NCBI GenBank assembly: GCA_035649575.1
Contig: DASRJH010000287.1
Coordinates: 1-49,807, forward strand
DNA length: 49,807 nt
Direction: 5' to 3'
Source of the DNA: DASVAL01 sp035649575
GTDB taxonomy: Bacteria > Planctomycetota > UBA1135 > UBA2386
Both the position numbers and the translations under genes were made by a program. This document shows, piece after piece, positions 49,765 to 49,807 of the stretch. How positions within the stretch are numbered: the stretch's first letter is position 1; each line of letters starts with the position of its first letter. Under the pieces are notes generated by a model. That model was not told where the DNA came from and did not search any database. It worked only from the letters and a program-made list of their open reading frames with translations.

Positions 49765-49807
49765 GGCGATGTCTCCACGGCACCGCGATCGGCGCGCGTC
49801 GACTCGA
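49761..49807 (-). CDS. C-terminal end of an upstream Bat-cluster gene (partial)
   Basis: A frame ending in TGA at 49763-49761 overlaps the batA ATG by ATGA and reads ...ESTRADRGAVETSP. The rest lies outside the window. In Bat clusters the preceding gene is often a small membrane protein or a DUF58 protein, but this fragment is too short to tell. Confidence 0.35.
   Translation of the reverse strand, partial: ESTRADRGAVETSP

Overview
High-GC bacterial chromosome with strong third-position GC bias, clear Shine-Dalgarno sites and many ATGA/TGATG/GTGA gene overlaps. The best fit is a planctomycete-like bacterium. The signs are an adjacent DUF1501/DUF1800 pair, a Bat-type von Willebrand cluster, a secreted Kelch-like protein with a lineage-type C-terminal domain, and a dcw cluster that has peptidoglycan genes but no ftsZ, ftsA or ftsQ. 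This assignment is inference from gene content, not from a phylogenetic marker search.

Layout. 21-4252 (minus): S10 ribosomal operon rpsJ-rplD-rplW-rplB-rpsS-rplV-rpsC-rplP, with rplC missing from its usual place. 4467-6431: divergent EF-G-family GTPase. 6510-9357 (minus): PilT-like ATPase, obg, rpmA, rplU. 9513-10853 (plus): secreted Kelch-like protein. 11080-15234 (minus): DUF1501, DUF1800 and an unknown secreted protein. 15269-17455: RNase E/G with a large charged insertion, behind a long leader. 17872-23050 (minus): type IV pilus pilM-pilN-pilO(P)-pilQ. 23196-24439 (minus): hpf, ptsN and HPr, resembling a nitrogen-PTS cluster. 24576-38070 (minus): dcw cluster mraZ-rsmH-ftsL-ftsI-murE-murF-mraY-ftsW-lysM-murG-murC-murB, with a frameshift in mraY. 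38310-41867: small lipoproteins, a Cys-rich unknown, a GNAT-like protein and a two-helix membrane protein. 42048-42721 (plus): VapBC toxin-antitoxin pair. 42743-44145 (minus): an outer-membrane-barrel-like protein followed by a small secreted protein whose single reading frame is interrupted by two TGA codons. 44224-49764 (minus): batA-batB-batC-batD/E, with the tail of another gene at the right edge.

How the genes work together. The window covers translation (ribosomal proteins, EF-G-like, Obg, HPF), lipid II synthesis and septal or elongation peptidoglycan polymerisation (MurB/C/E/F/G, MraY, FtsW, FtsI, FtsL), and the inner-membrane and secretin parts of a type IV pilus. The MurE DNPR motif predicts meso-diaminopimelate in the wall.

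Most notable observation. At 42743-43231 (minus) an open frame with strong coding bias on both sides contains TGA-ACC-TGA. A 14-bp hairpin with a GUCU loop follows two bases later, as in bacterial SECIS elements. If read through, the product is a secreted HMA-like (beta-alpha-beta-beta-alpha-beta) protein in which G-Sec-Thr-Sec replaces the usual G-M-T-C metal site. This is a candidate double-selenocysteine protein, encoded directly after an outer-membrane barrel gene. Decay into a pseudogene remains the main alternative.
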